Positions 45,152 through 52,962 of a DNA stretch of 64,000 bases are shown here, one piece after another. The stretch comes from Achromobacter animicus (GTDB lineage: Bacteria; Pseudomonadota; Gammaproteobacteria; Burkholderiales; Burkholderiaceae_B), in contig NZ_CADIJM010000004.1 in the NCBI RefSeq assembly GCF_902859585.1, positions 62,001 to 126,000 on the forward strand. The letters run 5' to 3'. Both the position numbers and the translations under genes were made by a program. The notes below the pieces were generated by a model, which saw nothing but the letters and a program-made list of their open reading frames with translations, made no database searches and was not told the DNA's origin. How positions within the stretch are numbered: position 1 is the first letter of the stretch; each line of letters begins with the position of its first letter.

Positions 45152-45248
45152 GCTAGGGGGCTCCGGGAGCGTTGGACGACACCGCATAGCGCCCGGACAC
45201 GCAAACGCCCCCAAATCCCAACGCCCCCGGCAGGGTTTAAGCGGGCGC

Positions 45249-46019
45249 CTACTGCCCTTCGATCACCGAATCCAGGAACTGGCGCGTGCGCGCCTCCTTG
45301 GGCTGGCTGAACAGCACCGACGATTCGGCGTCCTCGACGATGTTGCCCTGGTCGAAGAACAGCGTGCGGTCCGAGCTGCGTTCGGCGAACTTCATCTGGT
45401 GCGTGACGATGATCATCGTCATGCTGCGGCGGGCGGACAGGTCGCGCAGGATCTGCAGGATGCCGCCGACCAGCTCCGGATCCAGCGCGGACGTGACCTC
45501 ATCGAAGAGCATGACCTGCGGACACATCGCCAGCGCGCGCGCGATGCCGACGCGCTGCTTCTGCCCGCCCGACAGTTGCGCCGGATAGACGTCCAGCTTG
45601 TCGCCCAGGCCCACCATCTCCAGATACTCGACGGCGCGATCGCGCGCCTGGTCGCGCGGCATGCCCAGCACGTGGAGCGGCGCCTCCATGGCGTTGCCCA
45701 GCGCCGTCATGTGCGGGAACAGGTTGAAGTGCTGGAACACCATGCCGATCTTGCCGCGCACGTTGCGCAGGTGTTCGGAGTTGACGCCCGCGGGGCGGCC
45801 CTGCGCATCGGTCCACATGGGTTCGCCGTCGATCTCGATCTCGCCGCTCGTGGGCGGGTCCAGCGTCATCAGCACGCGCAGCAACGTGGATTTGCCCGAG
45901 CCCGACGGACCGATGACGGCCACCGTCTGCCCCGCCGGAATCTCGAGATTGATGCCGCGCAGGACTTCCACGTCTCCAAAACGCTTGTGCAGATTCTTGA
46001 TGCTTACGCTGGCGCTCAT
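45249..46019 (-). CDS. ehuA: Ectoine-type ABC transporter ATPase
   Basis: 256-residue polar amino-acid-type ABC ATPase. Walker A GPSGSGKS, signature LSGGQKQR, Walker B VMLFDEVTSALDPE. The spacer PAGVNSEHLRNVRGKIGMVFQHFNLFPHMT carries a short insertion seen in EhuA-type ATPases. Its ATG overlaps the ehuD stop by 4 bp. The open frame continues to 46709 upstream but that part is the permease region in another frame. Name given from the operon order ehuB-C-D-A. Confidence 0.85.
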   Translation of the reverse strand: MSASVSIKNLHKRFGDVEVLRGINLEIPAGQTVAVIGPSGSGKSTLLRVLMTLDPPTSGEIEIDGEPMWTDAQGRPAGVNSEHLRNVRGKIGMVFQHFNLFPHMTALGNAMEAPLHVLGMPRDQARDRAVEYLEMVGLGDKLDVYPAQLSGGQKQRVGIARALAMCPQVMLFDEVTSALDPELVGGILQILRDLSARRSMTMIIVTHQMKFAERSSDRTLFFDQGNIVEDAESSVLFSQPKEARTRQFLDSVIEGQ

Positions 46020-46687
46020 CGCTTTCCTCCAAATCGTTGCAGGCGGGCCTCCAGGCCGCGCACGCCCCAGGCCGCGACCAGGCTCAGCGCCAGGAACAGC
46101 AGGCCCACCAGGGTCAGGGGTTCGGTGTACCGGAACGTCGCCGATCCGATCATCTTGCTTTGCTGCAGCAGTTCGACCACCGTGATGGCCGACAGCAACG
46201 GGGTGTCCTTGAACATGGCCACCAGGTAGTTGCCCAGCGCGGGCACCACGGGCGGAATCGCCTGCGGCAGCACCACGCCCACCGTCGTGCGCCAGCGCGA
46301 CATGTTCAATGCCGTGGCGGCTTCCCATTGGCCGCGCGGCACTGCCTCGATGCCGGCGCGGTAGACCTCGGCGCAATAGGTGGCATAGTGCAACCCCAGC
46401 GCCACGATCCCCGTCATCAGCGGCGACATCTGCGCCCCCGTCAGCGGCAGGACGTAGAACAGGAAGTACATCTGCACCAGCAGCGGCGTGCTGCGCACGA
46501 ACTCGATGAAGAACGCCGTGGGCAGCGACACGATGCGCAGCTTCGATCGGCGAAGCATCGCAAGCACCAGGCCCAACGTGACCGCCACCAGCATGCCGAG
46601 CACGGTGGCCTGGATGGTGATGACGAGCGCCGAGCCCAGCGTGGGCAGGATTTCCAGTGCGAAAGACCAGTCGAATATCGGTGTCAT
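46016..46687 (-). CDS. ehuD: Ectoine-type ABC transporter permease
   Basis: 223 residues, five membrane helices of the HisM/GlnP family, with the coupling-loop EAA motif EAATALNMSRWRTTVGVVLPQAIPPVVPALGNY. ATGA overlaps link it to ehuC upstream and ehuA downstream. Partner of the second permease in a heterodimeric channel. Confidence 0.85.
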   Translation of the reverse strand: MTPIFDWSFALEILPTLGSALVITIQATVLGMLVAVTLGLVLAMLRRSKLRIVSLPTAFFIEFVRSTPLLVQMYFLFYVLPLTGAQMSPLMTGIVALGLHYATYCAEVYRAGIEAVPRGQWEAATALNMSRWRTTVGVVLPQAIPPVVPALGNYLVAMFKDTPLLSAITVVELLQQSKMIGSATFRYTEPLTLVGLLFLALSLVAAWGVRGLEARLQRFGGKR

Positions 46688-47337
46688 CGGACTCGGACCC
46701 TCCGCTCAAGCAGGCGCACGCCCGCGGTGATCAGCAGCGCCACGCCGAAGTACATCAGCAGCATCAGCGTGAAGATCTCGGTCGTGCGCAGGGTTTCGCT
46801 GCGCAGCAACTGGCCGCGGAAGGTCAGGTCCGTGATGGTGATCAGCGACACCAGCGCGGTGTTCTTCAACAGCTCGATGAGCAGGTTGCCCGCCGGCGGC
46901 AACATGGCGGGCACCGCTTGCGGCAGCACGATGCGCTGCATGATCTGGCGGCGCGTCAGGTTAAGCGCCACGCCCGCTTCACGCTGCCCGGGCGGAACGG
47001 CCCGGATGGCGCCGCGCACCACTTCCGCGCCGTACGCGCCCGCGTTCAGCGCCAGCACCACGATGCCGACCAGCATGGCCGGCAGTTGCACGCCAAAAAG
47101 CGGCAGCACGAAGTAGAACCAGAAGAGCTGCACCAGGGCGGACGTGCCGCGAAAGACCTCGACGTACACCGACGCCGTCCACCGCACCGGCCGCAGGGAA
47201 GACAGCCGCCCGATCCCCGACAGCAGCGCAAGCGGCACCGCCAGGACCACCGCGCCCGCCATGATCTGGAGCGTGACGACCAACCCCTCGAGCAGGGGCG
47301 GCACCAGCTCCGCGATATGTTCAGACATCAGCTGCAT
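46684..47337 (-). CDS. ehuC: Ectoine-type ABC transporter permease
   Basis: 217 residues, HisM/GlnP-type permease with EAA loop EAGVALNLTRRQIMQRIVLPQAVPAMLPPAGN. Starts 9 bp after ehuB; AAGGGG is 6 nt from the ATG at 47337. The pair with ehuD forms the membrane channel of the importer. Confidence 0.85.
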   Translation of the reverse strand: MQLMSEHIAELVPPLLEGLVVTLQIMAGAVVLAVPLALLSGIGRLSSLRPVRWTASVYVEVFRGTSALVQLFWFYFVLPLFGVQLPAMLVGIVVLALNAGAYGAEVVRGAIRAVPPGQREAGVALNLTRRQIMQRIVLPQAVPAMLPPAGNLLIELLKNTALVSLITITDLTFRGQLLRSETLRTTEIFTLMLLMYFGVALLITAGVRLLERRVRVR

Positions 47338-47346
47338 CGGCGCCCC

Positions 47347-48258
47347 TTACTGTCCGCTGCAGAGCTTGTCCGCGGTCACCCCTTGGGGCAGTTCGTCGGC
47401 GGTAAAGCCGAAAGGCGCCACGAGCTGCTTGTGCTCGTCGGTGCCGATGAACTTAGCCAGTTCGGCGTTGAAGGCATCCGCGAAGGCCTTGTCGTCCGTG
47501 CGGAAGGCATAGGCGCCGTAGCCGCGAACGCCCTTGCCGTCGATGACCGGATCGGTGAACGGATCGGCCTTCTCCAGCCCGCTGCCCTCCTGCGTCTTGC
47601 CCATCAGGTCGTTGACGGTGAGCGCGGTGGCGGCATAGGCATCGGCGCGGCCCGCCTGCACGCCGGACAACGCGCTGACGGCATCCGGGAACACGACCAC
47701 CTGGCCGGCCGGAATCTTGACCTTTTCGGCGTACTCGCCCTCGATCGCGCCAACCACGACGCCCAGCTTGGCGTCCGGATTCTTGAGCACGTCTTCGTAG
47801 CTGTGGAGGTTCTTGGGATTGCCCTGCTTGACCAGGAACGCTTCGCCAACGCCATACGTCGGGTTGGAAAATGCAACCTGCTGGCAGCGGCTGGGGGTGA
47901 CGTACATGCCGGCCGCGATGATGTCGAAGCGCTTGGCGGCCAGGCCGGGGATCAGCGATCCGAACTCGGTCAGGACGCCTTCGACTTCGTTGATGCCCAT
48001 GCGCTTGAGCACCACGCGGGCAATCTCCACGGATTCCCCGGTGACCTTGGCCTCCTTGCTATCCATGTACGCGAACGGCGCCTCATTGGCATAACCGATA
48101 CGGATCTTGCCCGCCGCCTTGGCCGCTTCCAGGGTGCTGGCGTTACTGGCGGTCTCGCCGCCGCCGGCCGCGGACTTGTCGCCACCCGAGTCCGAACATG
48201 CGGCAAGCACGCCCAGGCTCAGGGCCAGCAACAGTCGTCTGGATTGGATGAGGGTCAT
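47347..48258 (-). CDS. ehuB: Ectoine/hydroxyectoine-type substrate-binding lipoprotein
   Basis: 303 residues. Lipoprotein signal with lipobox L-A-A-C (Cys21). Mature protein follows the EhuB pattern: RIGYANEAPFAY near the start, GMYVTPSRCQQVAFSNP, VKQGNPKNLHSYEDV and a C-terminal PFGFTADELP-VTADKLC ending. This layout and the B-C-D-A gene order make ectoine or hydroxyectoine uptake the leading call; another polar amino acid is possible. It heads the operon, with an AT-rich promoter region upstream. No ectoine-degradation genes lie in the window. Confidence 0.8.
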   Translation of the reverse strand: MTLIQSRRLLLALSLGVLAACSDSGGDKSAAGGGETASNASTLEAAKAAGKIRIGYANEAPFAYMDSKEAKVTGESVEIARVVLKRMGINEVEGVLTEFGSLIPGLAAKRFDIIAAGMYVTPSRCQQVAFSNPTYGVGEAFLVKQGNPKNLHSYEDVLKNPDAKLGVVVGAIEGEYAEKVKIPAGQVVVFPDAVSALSGVQAGRADAYAATALTVNDLMGKTQEGSGLEKADPFTDPVIDGKGVRGYGAYAFRTDDKAFADAFNAELAKFIGTDEHKQLVAPFGFTADELPQGVTADKLCSGQ

Positions 48259-48350
48259 GAATTATTTCTCCCGAATTTATTTCTAGGTGCATGGCTTCAC
48301 TAAAAATAATACGCTAAGAAATGATTCGGACACGAATGATATAGGCATGA

Positions 48351-48374
48351 AAAAGCAGGCCTAAGCCTGCTTTT
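48351..48374 (-). terminator. Rho-independent terminator
   Basis: AAAAGCAGGC-CTAA-GCCTGCTTTT. Read on the minus strand it ends the branched-chain-type binding protein gene and insulates the ehu operon promoter. Confidence 0.9.
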
Positions 48375-48436
48375 GTCGTCCGTTGCCCTATGGAGCGTTA
48401 GAACACGTTACGAACGGTACAGAGATATGGCACCAA

Positions 48437-49591
48437 TTATTCTGCGTACGAAAAACGCCCGTTTTTGACCGTGCCCATCACGCGGGCGCGCTCGTCGAAG
48501 CCCTGGTGATTGTCCTTGGTGATGTTCAGGACGCCATTGGGCACGACCAGATCGCGGGTATTTTCCAGCGCGTCACGCAGCGCCAGGCGGAATTCCGGCG
48601 TGCCGGGCTTGGCGCCGGTTTTCAAGGCGCGCGACACGGCCGAGTCCAGCAGCATCCAGGCGCCGTAGGCATCACCGGCGAACTGCGTCAGCGTGTTCGG
48701 GCCGTATTGCTGTTCATACTTGTCGGCAAATTCCACGGCCACCTTCTTGACCGGATTGGAATCGGGCAGCTCGCGCGCCACGACGCCCGGGCCCGTGGGG
48801 AACAACGTCCCTTCCACGTCCTTGCCTCCCACTTGCAGGAACTCGAGCGTGCCGATGCCGTGCGTCTGGTAGACAGCGCCGGTGAAACCGCGCTCCAGCA
48901 GCGTCTTTTGCGGCAGCGCCGCCGGCGTTCCGGAGCCGGCGATCAGCACCGCGTCGGGCTTGGCGGCAATGACCTTGAGCACCTGCCCGACGACCGAGGC
49001 GTCGGTGCGCTGGAAACGTTCCTGCGCCACGATCTTCAAGTCCGAGCCGGCGGCGGCCGAAAACTCTTTCCACCAGCTATCGCCGTAGGAATCCGCAAAG
49101 CCGATGAAGGCCACGTTCTTCAGGCCCTTTTTCTTCATGTCCTCGACCAGCACGGTCGCCATGAGCGAGTCGTTCTGCGGCATCTTGAAGGCCCAGGTGC
49201 GCTTGGGATCCGACTGCGGCTCGACGATGACGCTGGACGCCGCCAGCGCGATCATCGGCGTCTTGGTCTCGGCCAGCACGTCCAGTCCGGCCAATGCAGA
49301 CGCCGTAATGTTGGGGCCGACGATGGCGTCTACCTTGTCTTCGGACGTCAGCTTGCGCATGTTCTTGACCGCGCGGCTCACGTCAGTGCCGTCGTCCAGC
49401 ACCACGTAACGAGCAGGCTCGCCGCCCAGCGTGTTGGGCCACAGCCGGATCGCGTTGTTGGTCTGGATGCCGATGGCGGCGGCGGGGCCCGTGGTGGACA
49501 CGTCCACGCCGATCACGATTTCGGCTTGAGCGGACAGGACAGGAACAGCCAGCGCGACAGCGCAGGCGTAGCGGGCAAGGATGCGAGGCAT
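48437..49591 (-). CDS. Branched-chain amino-acid-type ABC substrate-binding protein (orphan)
   Basis: 384-residue periplasmic type I binding protein. Signal peptide MPRILARYACAVALAVPVLSAQA, then EIVIGVDVSTTGPAAAIG and the LivJ-like pattern DAIVGPNITASALAGLDVLAE, TPMIALAASSV. No permease or ATPase genes lie beside it, so it must dock to a transporter encoded elsewhere (possibly the liv operon at 58-63 kb). Ligand unknown. Confidence 0.9.
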   Translation of the reverse strand: MPRILARYACAVALAVPVLSAQAEIVIGVDVSTTGPAAAIGIQTNNAIRLWPNTLGGEPARYVVLDDGTDVSRAVKNMRKLTSEDKVDAIVGPNITASALAGLDVLAETKTPMIALAASSVIVEPQSDPKRTWAFKMPQNDSLMATVLVEDMKKKGLKNVAFIGFADSYGDSWWKEFSAAAGSDLKIVAQERFQRTDASVVGQVLKVIAAKPDAVLIAGSGTPAALPQKTLLERGFTGAVYQTHGIGTLEFLQVGGKDVEGTLFPTGPGVVARELPDSNPVKKVAVEFADKYEQQYGPNTLTQFAGDAYGAWMLLDSAVSRALKTGAKPGTPEFRLALRDALENTRDLVVPNGVLNITKDNHQGFDERARVMGTVKNGRFSYAE

Positions 49592-49872
49592 GACTACGGC
49601 TCTTGGGTAGGAGTGAAGGAGATGCCGCTATTTTGCCTGATGCGCTCACGCGGCCTTTTGATGTAGCCGGCCCATCTCAATCGGCCGGGCGCGCGACAGG
49701 CACGCGTGGCCGACCTGCCGTTACATCGGCTTGCCGTTGCGTACCGGCGTTTTCCGCGACGGGCGGGGTGACGGGCCGTATCATCGACGGTGCCGCCTGA
49801 GGCAAGGCGCGCCGTTCGCGAGACGGCGCCTCTCACCCACCCCGGACGCGCCGCGCACGGCCGCGTTCCCAC

Positions 49873-49885
49873 ACAGGAGTCCTGT
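49873..49885 (+). promoter_or_regulatory. Palindrome covering the osmC-like gene's Shine-Dalgarno
   Basis: ACAGGA-G-TCCTGT is a perfect 6-bp inverted repeat with a one-base centre, ending at the base before the ATG. The Shine-Dalgarno AGGAG lies in it. It could be a protein site; as RNA the 1-nt centre is too tight for a full hairpin. Confidence 0.4.
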
Positions 49886-50311
49886 ATGAAGAAAACCGCA
49901 TCCGCCGCCTGGTCGGGCGATCTGAAGACTGGCAAAGGCACGATTTCCACGCAGAGCGGCGCGCTCAAGAGCCAACCCTACGGTTTCAATACCCGCTTCG
50001 GCGACACGCCGGGCACCAACCCCGAAGAACTGCTGGGCGCGGCGCACGCCGGCTGCTTCACCATGGCGCTGTCCAACATTCTTTCCGAAGCCGGCCTGGT
50101 CGCGGACAGCCTGGACACCAAGGCCGAAGTCACGCTGGACAAGCTCGACGATGGGTTTGCCATCACCGCCGTCCATCTGACCGTCGAGGCGGTCATTCCG
50201 GGCGCCTCCGCCGAGGCCTTCGAGGACGCCGCGCGCAAGGCCGAAAAGGGCTGCCCGGTTTCCAAGGTGCTGAACGCCAAGATCTCGATGGACGCCAAGC
50301 TCAAGTCCTGA
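49886..50311 (+). CDS. osmC: OsmC-family peroxiredoxin
   Basis: 141 residues. OsmC/Ohr enzymes reduce organic hydroperoxides with two cysteines: C57 in HAGCFTM and C123 in EKGCPVSK. MKKTASAAWSGDLKTGKGTISTQSG is the OsmC-type N-terminus rather than Ohr. Start at 49886 has AGGAG at 7 nt. Usually induced by osmotic or stationary-phase stress. Followed by mntH, another oxidative-stress-linked gene, but from its own promoter. Confidence 0.9.
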   Translation: MKKTASAAWSGDLKTGKGTISTQSGALKSQPYGFNTRFGDTPGTNPEELLGAAHAGCFTMALSNILSEAGLVADSLDTKAEVTLDKLDDGFAITAVHLTVEAVIPGASAEAFEDAARKAEKGCPVSKVLNAKISMDAKLKS

Positions 50312-50322
50312 TCAACGCGGGC

Positions 50323-50350
50323 GATCCGGCCTCTGAACCGGGGCCGGATC
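50323..50350 (+). terminator. Hairpin after osmC
   Basis: GATCCGGCC (50323-50331) pairs with GGCCGGATC (50342-50350) over a 10-nt loop, 11 bp past the osmC stop. There is no T tract, so it is a weak or Rho-assisted terminator. Confidence 0.55.
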
Positions 50351-50386
50351 ATTGGCGCGCCCTATTCCGGGCGTGGCCAAAATCAA

Positions 50387-50431
50387 TTGGACGATGCAAA
50401 GTCGCTTCCGGACAATGAGAACCATTCTCAG
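50387..50431 (+). promoter_or_regulatory. mntH promoter with Fur-box-like operator
   Basis: TTGGAC (50387-50392), an 18-nt spacer and GACAAT (50411-50416) make the likely promoter. GACAATGAGAACCATTCTC (50411-50429) matches the 19-bp Fur consensus at 15 positions. It contains TGAGAA-CCA-TTCTCA (50417-50431) and covers the -10 box and start region up to the Shine-Dalgarno, so bound repressor would block transcription. Confidence 0.8.
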
Positions 50432-50440
50432 GAGCGACGC

Positions 50441-51730
50441 ATGACCGGATTCATCTACGCGATTTCGGGCGGCAATGCCGCCCTGGCGCAGGACGCGCGG
50501 ACTTCCGCCAACCTGCGCCGCATGGTCGGGTCCGGCATCCTCGTGGCCGTCGGCTACATCGACCCGGGCAACTGGGCCACCGACATCGCTGGCGGCAGCG
50601 GCTTCGGCTACGGGCTGCTGATGGTCGTCATCACATCGGCCTTTCTGGCCCTGGGCTTTCAAGTGCTGGTGTCGCGTCTGGCGCTGGCAACCGGCCAGGA
50701 TCTGGCCACCCTCACCGCCCGCCATCTGTCGCCCCGTCTGGCCAAAGCCGCCTGGCTGGCCGGCGAGGCCGCCATCCTGGCCACCGCGCTGGCCGAACTG
50801 ATTGGCGGCGCGATTGCACTGCGGCTGCTGTTCAATCTGCCGCTCATCGCAGGGGTTGCCGTCACGGGCATCGGCACCTTCGCCGTGCTGGCCATGACGC
50901 GTGGCAATGCCGATCGGCACGAACGCGTGATCGCCCTGCTCTTGTCCGTGGTGGCGCTGTCGTTCATATTTTTGCTGTTCAAGGCCAATCCGGCCTGGAC
51001 GGAAGTGGCCCAAGGCGTGACCGAGACCGGCAAGGCACTGCGCGATCCGCAAGGTTTCCTCATTGCGCTGGGGATTCTTGGCGCGACCCTTATGCCGCAC
51101 AACCTTTACCTGCATTCCGGCACGCTGGCGCAACGGGCGCAAGGCTTGCCCCAGCAGGCGCGCGGCATGGCGATGCGCGTGGCGCGCAACGACACCATCG
51201 TGTCCTTGGGTGTGGCGATGCTGATCAACGCGGCGATCATGATCGTCGCTGCGGCGTCGCTGTCCGGTTCCGGGATGGTGGTGTCCAGCCTGGACGACGC
51301 CCACGCGGTGATCGGCCATACGTTAGGGATCGGCGCAGCGGTGGTGTTCGCCGTGGCCTTGTATGCCGCCGGACAAAGCTCCACCATCACGGGCGTGCTG
51401 GCTGGCCGCATCCTGTCGCAGGGATTCCAGGTGGGCAGCAACTGGTCGGACCGGCGCCGTGCGTTGATGACGCGCGTGGTGGCAGGCGCCGCCGCCGTGG
51501 GTCTGCTTGCGTTCACGGGTGGCAAGGATCCCGACGGATTGCTGGTGCTCAGCCAGGTCATCCTGAGCCTGGCGTTGCCCTTCGCCCTGGGACCGCTGGT
51601 GGTGCTGGCATGCCGCAAACGTCTGATGGGCGCCTATGTGCTGCGGGGCGCCTGGGCCTGGGCCGCGATCGGGGCAACCGTGGGCATCATCGTGCTGGAC
51701 GGCTACCTGCTGCTTGATCTCGTCGCCTGA
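50441..51730 (+). CDS. mntH: Nramp-family divalent metal transporter (manganese)
   Basis: 429-residue proton-coupled Mn2+/Fe2+ importer with 11 predicted helices. Metal-site motifs: DPGN (residues 41-44) in helix 1 and MPH in GATLMPHNLYLHS of helix 6. ATG at 50441 follows CAGGAG; an upstream start inside the operator is not used. The Fur-like site just upstream suggests repression by Fur or a Mur/MntR-like regulator when metal is plentiful. A bidirectional terminator follows. Confidence 0.95.
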   Translation: MTGFIYAISGGNAALAQDARTSANLRRMVGSGILVAVGYIDPGNWATDIAGGSGFGYGLLMVVITSAFLALGFQVLVSRLALATGQDLATLTARHLSPRLAKAAWLAGEAAILATALAELIGGAIALRLLFNLPLIAGVAVTGIGTFAVLAMTRGNADRHERVIALLLSVVALSFIFLLFKANPAWTEVAQGVTETGKALRDPQGFLIALGILGATLMPHNLYLHSGTLAQRAQGLPQQARGMAMRVARNDTIVSLGVAMLINAAIMIVAAASLSGSGMVVSSLDDAHAVIGHTLGIGAAVVFAVALYAAGQSSTITGVLAGRILSQGFQVGSNWSDRRRALMTRVVAGAAAVGLLAFTGGKDPDGLLVLSQVILSLALPFALGPLVVLACRKRLMGAYVLRGAWAWAAIGATVGIIVLDGYLLLDLVA

Positions 51731-51760
51731 AAGGGCCACACCGCCCTCTGCGGCGGACAC

Positions 51761-51795
51761 AAAAAAAACGCCAGCGATCAAAGCTGGCGTTTTTT
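51761..51795. terminator. Bidirectional Rho-independent terminator
   Basis: AAAACGCCAGC (51765-51775) pairs with GCTGGCGTTTT (51783-51793), flanked by eight A's and six T's. It lies between mntH and the convergent small gene. Confidence 0.93.
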
Positions 51796-51808
51796 CTGGC
51801 GGGGTACT

Positions 51809-52030
51809 TCAGTGGTAGGCGGAGACTACCGGGTGCTGACGACGGCCGGCGTCCATATTGTGCAGGACCTCGCCGACGGCACCGCCCAGTGCGGCCATGC
51901 GCAGCTTCAGGCGCAACCAGCGCGAGCCTGCGTGGGGACCGGACAGGGTTTCCGCCTTGATGGCCTCGCGGATCAGGGACCGCTCCAGCGCATCCGACAT
52001 ACGGGCATTTTTCAACGCGGTATCGCTCAT
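51809..52030 (-). CDS. Small hypothetical basic protein
   Basis: 73 residues starting MSDTALKNARMSDALERSLI; the ATG at 52030 follows AAGGAG, a strong ribosome-binding site. Two helices are likely, and the middle is basic (SRWLRLKLRMAALGG). No membrane span or known domain. The region upstream to the TetR gene (52031-52201) is AT-rich and probably holds its promoter. Confidence 0.7.
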   Translation of the reverse strand: MSDTALKNARMSDALERSLIREAIKAETLSGPHAGSRWLRLKLRMAALGGAVGEVLHNMDAGRRQHPVVSAYH

Positions 52031-52201
52031 GATTCTCTCCTTGAGAAAAGCGATGTGGAACAACGTGAAGCCATCTTAGATCCACGTATGCTGCGTTGCA
52101 ATAAAAATCACAAACATTTTTTTCGGCGTTGCGCAATGGGGACAAACACCACCAAAACGGTGCGCGCCGCACAGGGTTACGCACCGCTTTTGTGCGATGA
52201 C

Positions 52202-52834
52202 CTAGCCCGTCCGGCGGGGCAGATGCGCCTGGATCAGCTTGTCGGCCATCGCCGCCACCCTGCCCGCCGGTCCGCCTTCACCAAAAAGCTGGCTTGAGAC
52301 GAACGCGCCCTCGATCAACAGCAGCAATCCGTCTGCCAACGCTTCCGGGTCCTCCGCCCCCATCCCGGCAGCCATGGCGTTCAGCCGGCGGCGCAGTTCG
52401 CGCTTGTGCTCCACGGCGACGGCGCGGGCGGGATGCTCCGATTCCGGGTACTCGACGGCCGCGTTCGTCAGCCCGCAACCCCGATAGCCGTTCTGCACCG
52501 CGCGGCCGGCCATGCCGGTCAGATAGTCGAGCAACTGGGCGCGCGGGTCGCCCGGATGCGCGGCGCAGGCGGCGTCGAAGCGTGCCCAGAATTCGGCGTC
52601 GTAGTCGCGCAGGTACGCAGCAGCCAGTTCGTCCTTCGAGGAAAAGCTGCGGTACAGACTCGGCTTGGTCACGCCCGCCTGGGTGACGATGGCGTCCACA
52701 CCCACCGCGCGGATGCCGTCGCGGTAGAACATCTCGCGAGCGGTCTTGCGGATGCGGTCGGCCGCCAGAAGCGGCTTGGACGCGGATTTGCCGGCCTTGC
52801 CGGTGGCGGCGGCGGAAGGGGTCTTGCTGGCCAT
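52202..52834 (-). CDS. TetR/AcrR-family repressor
   Basis: 210 residues. A low-complexity Ala/Lys N-tail (~25 residues) precedes the helix-turn-helix DAIVTQAGVTKPSLYRSFSSKDELAAAYL. The C-terminal domain is a TetR ligand pocket of unknown specificity. Start at 52834 follows AAGGAG. Divergent from an MFS transporter, with a two-arm operator between them, so it most likely represses itself and the transporter until a ligand binds. Confidence 0.94.
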   Translation of the reverse strand: MASKTPSAAATGKAGKSASKPLLAADRIRKTAREMFYRDGIRAVGVDAIVTQAGVTKPSLYRSFSSKDELAAAYLRDYDAEFWARFDAACAAHPGDPRAQLLDYLTGMAGRAVQNGYRGCGLTNAAVEYPESEHPARAVAVEHKRELRRRLNAMAAGMGAEDPEALADGLLLLIEGAFVSSQLFGEGGPAGRVAAMADKLIQAHLPRRTG

Positions 52835-52900
52835 ACAGGGGCTCCTTTTTTGCGGAACGACACGCACGGCCGCTCCGGAAACAGGGTCGCCAAAAAACGC

Positions 52901-52962
52901 TTGACGATGTTACTGACCGGTACGTACTATGCGCGAACCCTAATACGTACCGGTCAGTAACA
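52901..52962. promoter_or_regulatory. TetR operator pair and MFS promoter
   Basis: TGTTACTGACCGGTACGTA (52908-52926) and its exact reverse complement (52944-52962) stand 17 bp apart. Each arm has an inner dyad TAC-NN-ACCGGT-NN-GTA. TTGACG (52901-52906) and TACTAT (52925-52930) with an 18-nt spacer give a promoter whose spacer is filled by the first arm; the second arm runs into the MFS start codon. Confidence 0.88.

Noticed and set aside
45100-46229. Plus-strand 397-codon frame opposite ehuA
   Set aside because: Shadow of the ATPase and reductase genes on the minus strand.
46657-48303. Long plus-strand open frame opposite ehuC and ehuB
   Set aside because: Antisense shadow of two well-recognised transporter genes; Gln/His/Arg-rich translation with no known motif.
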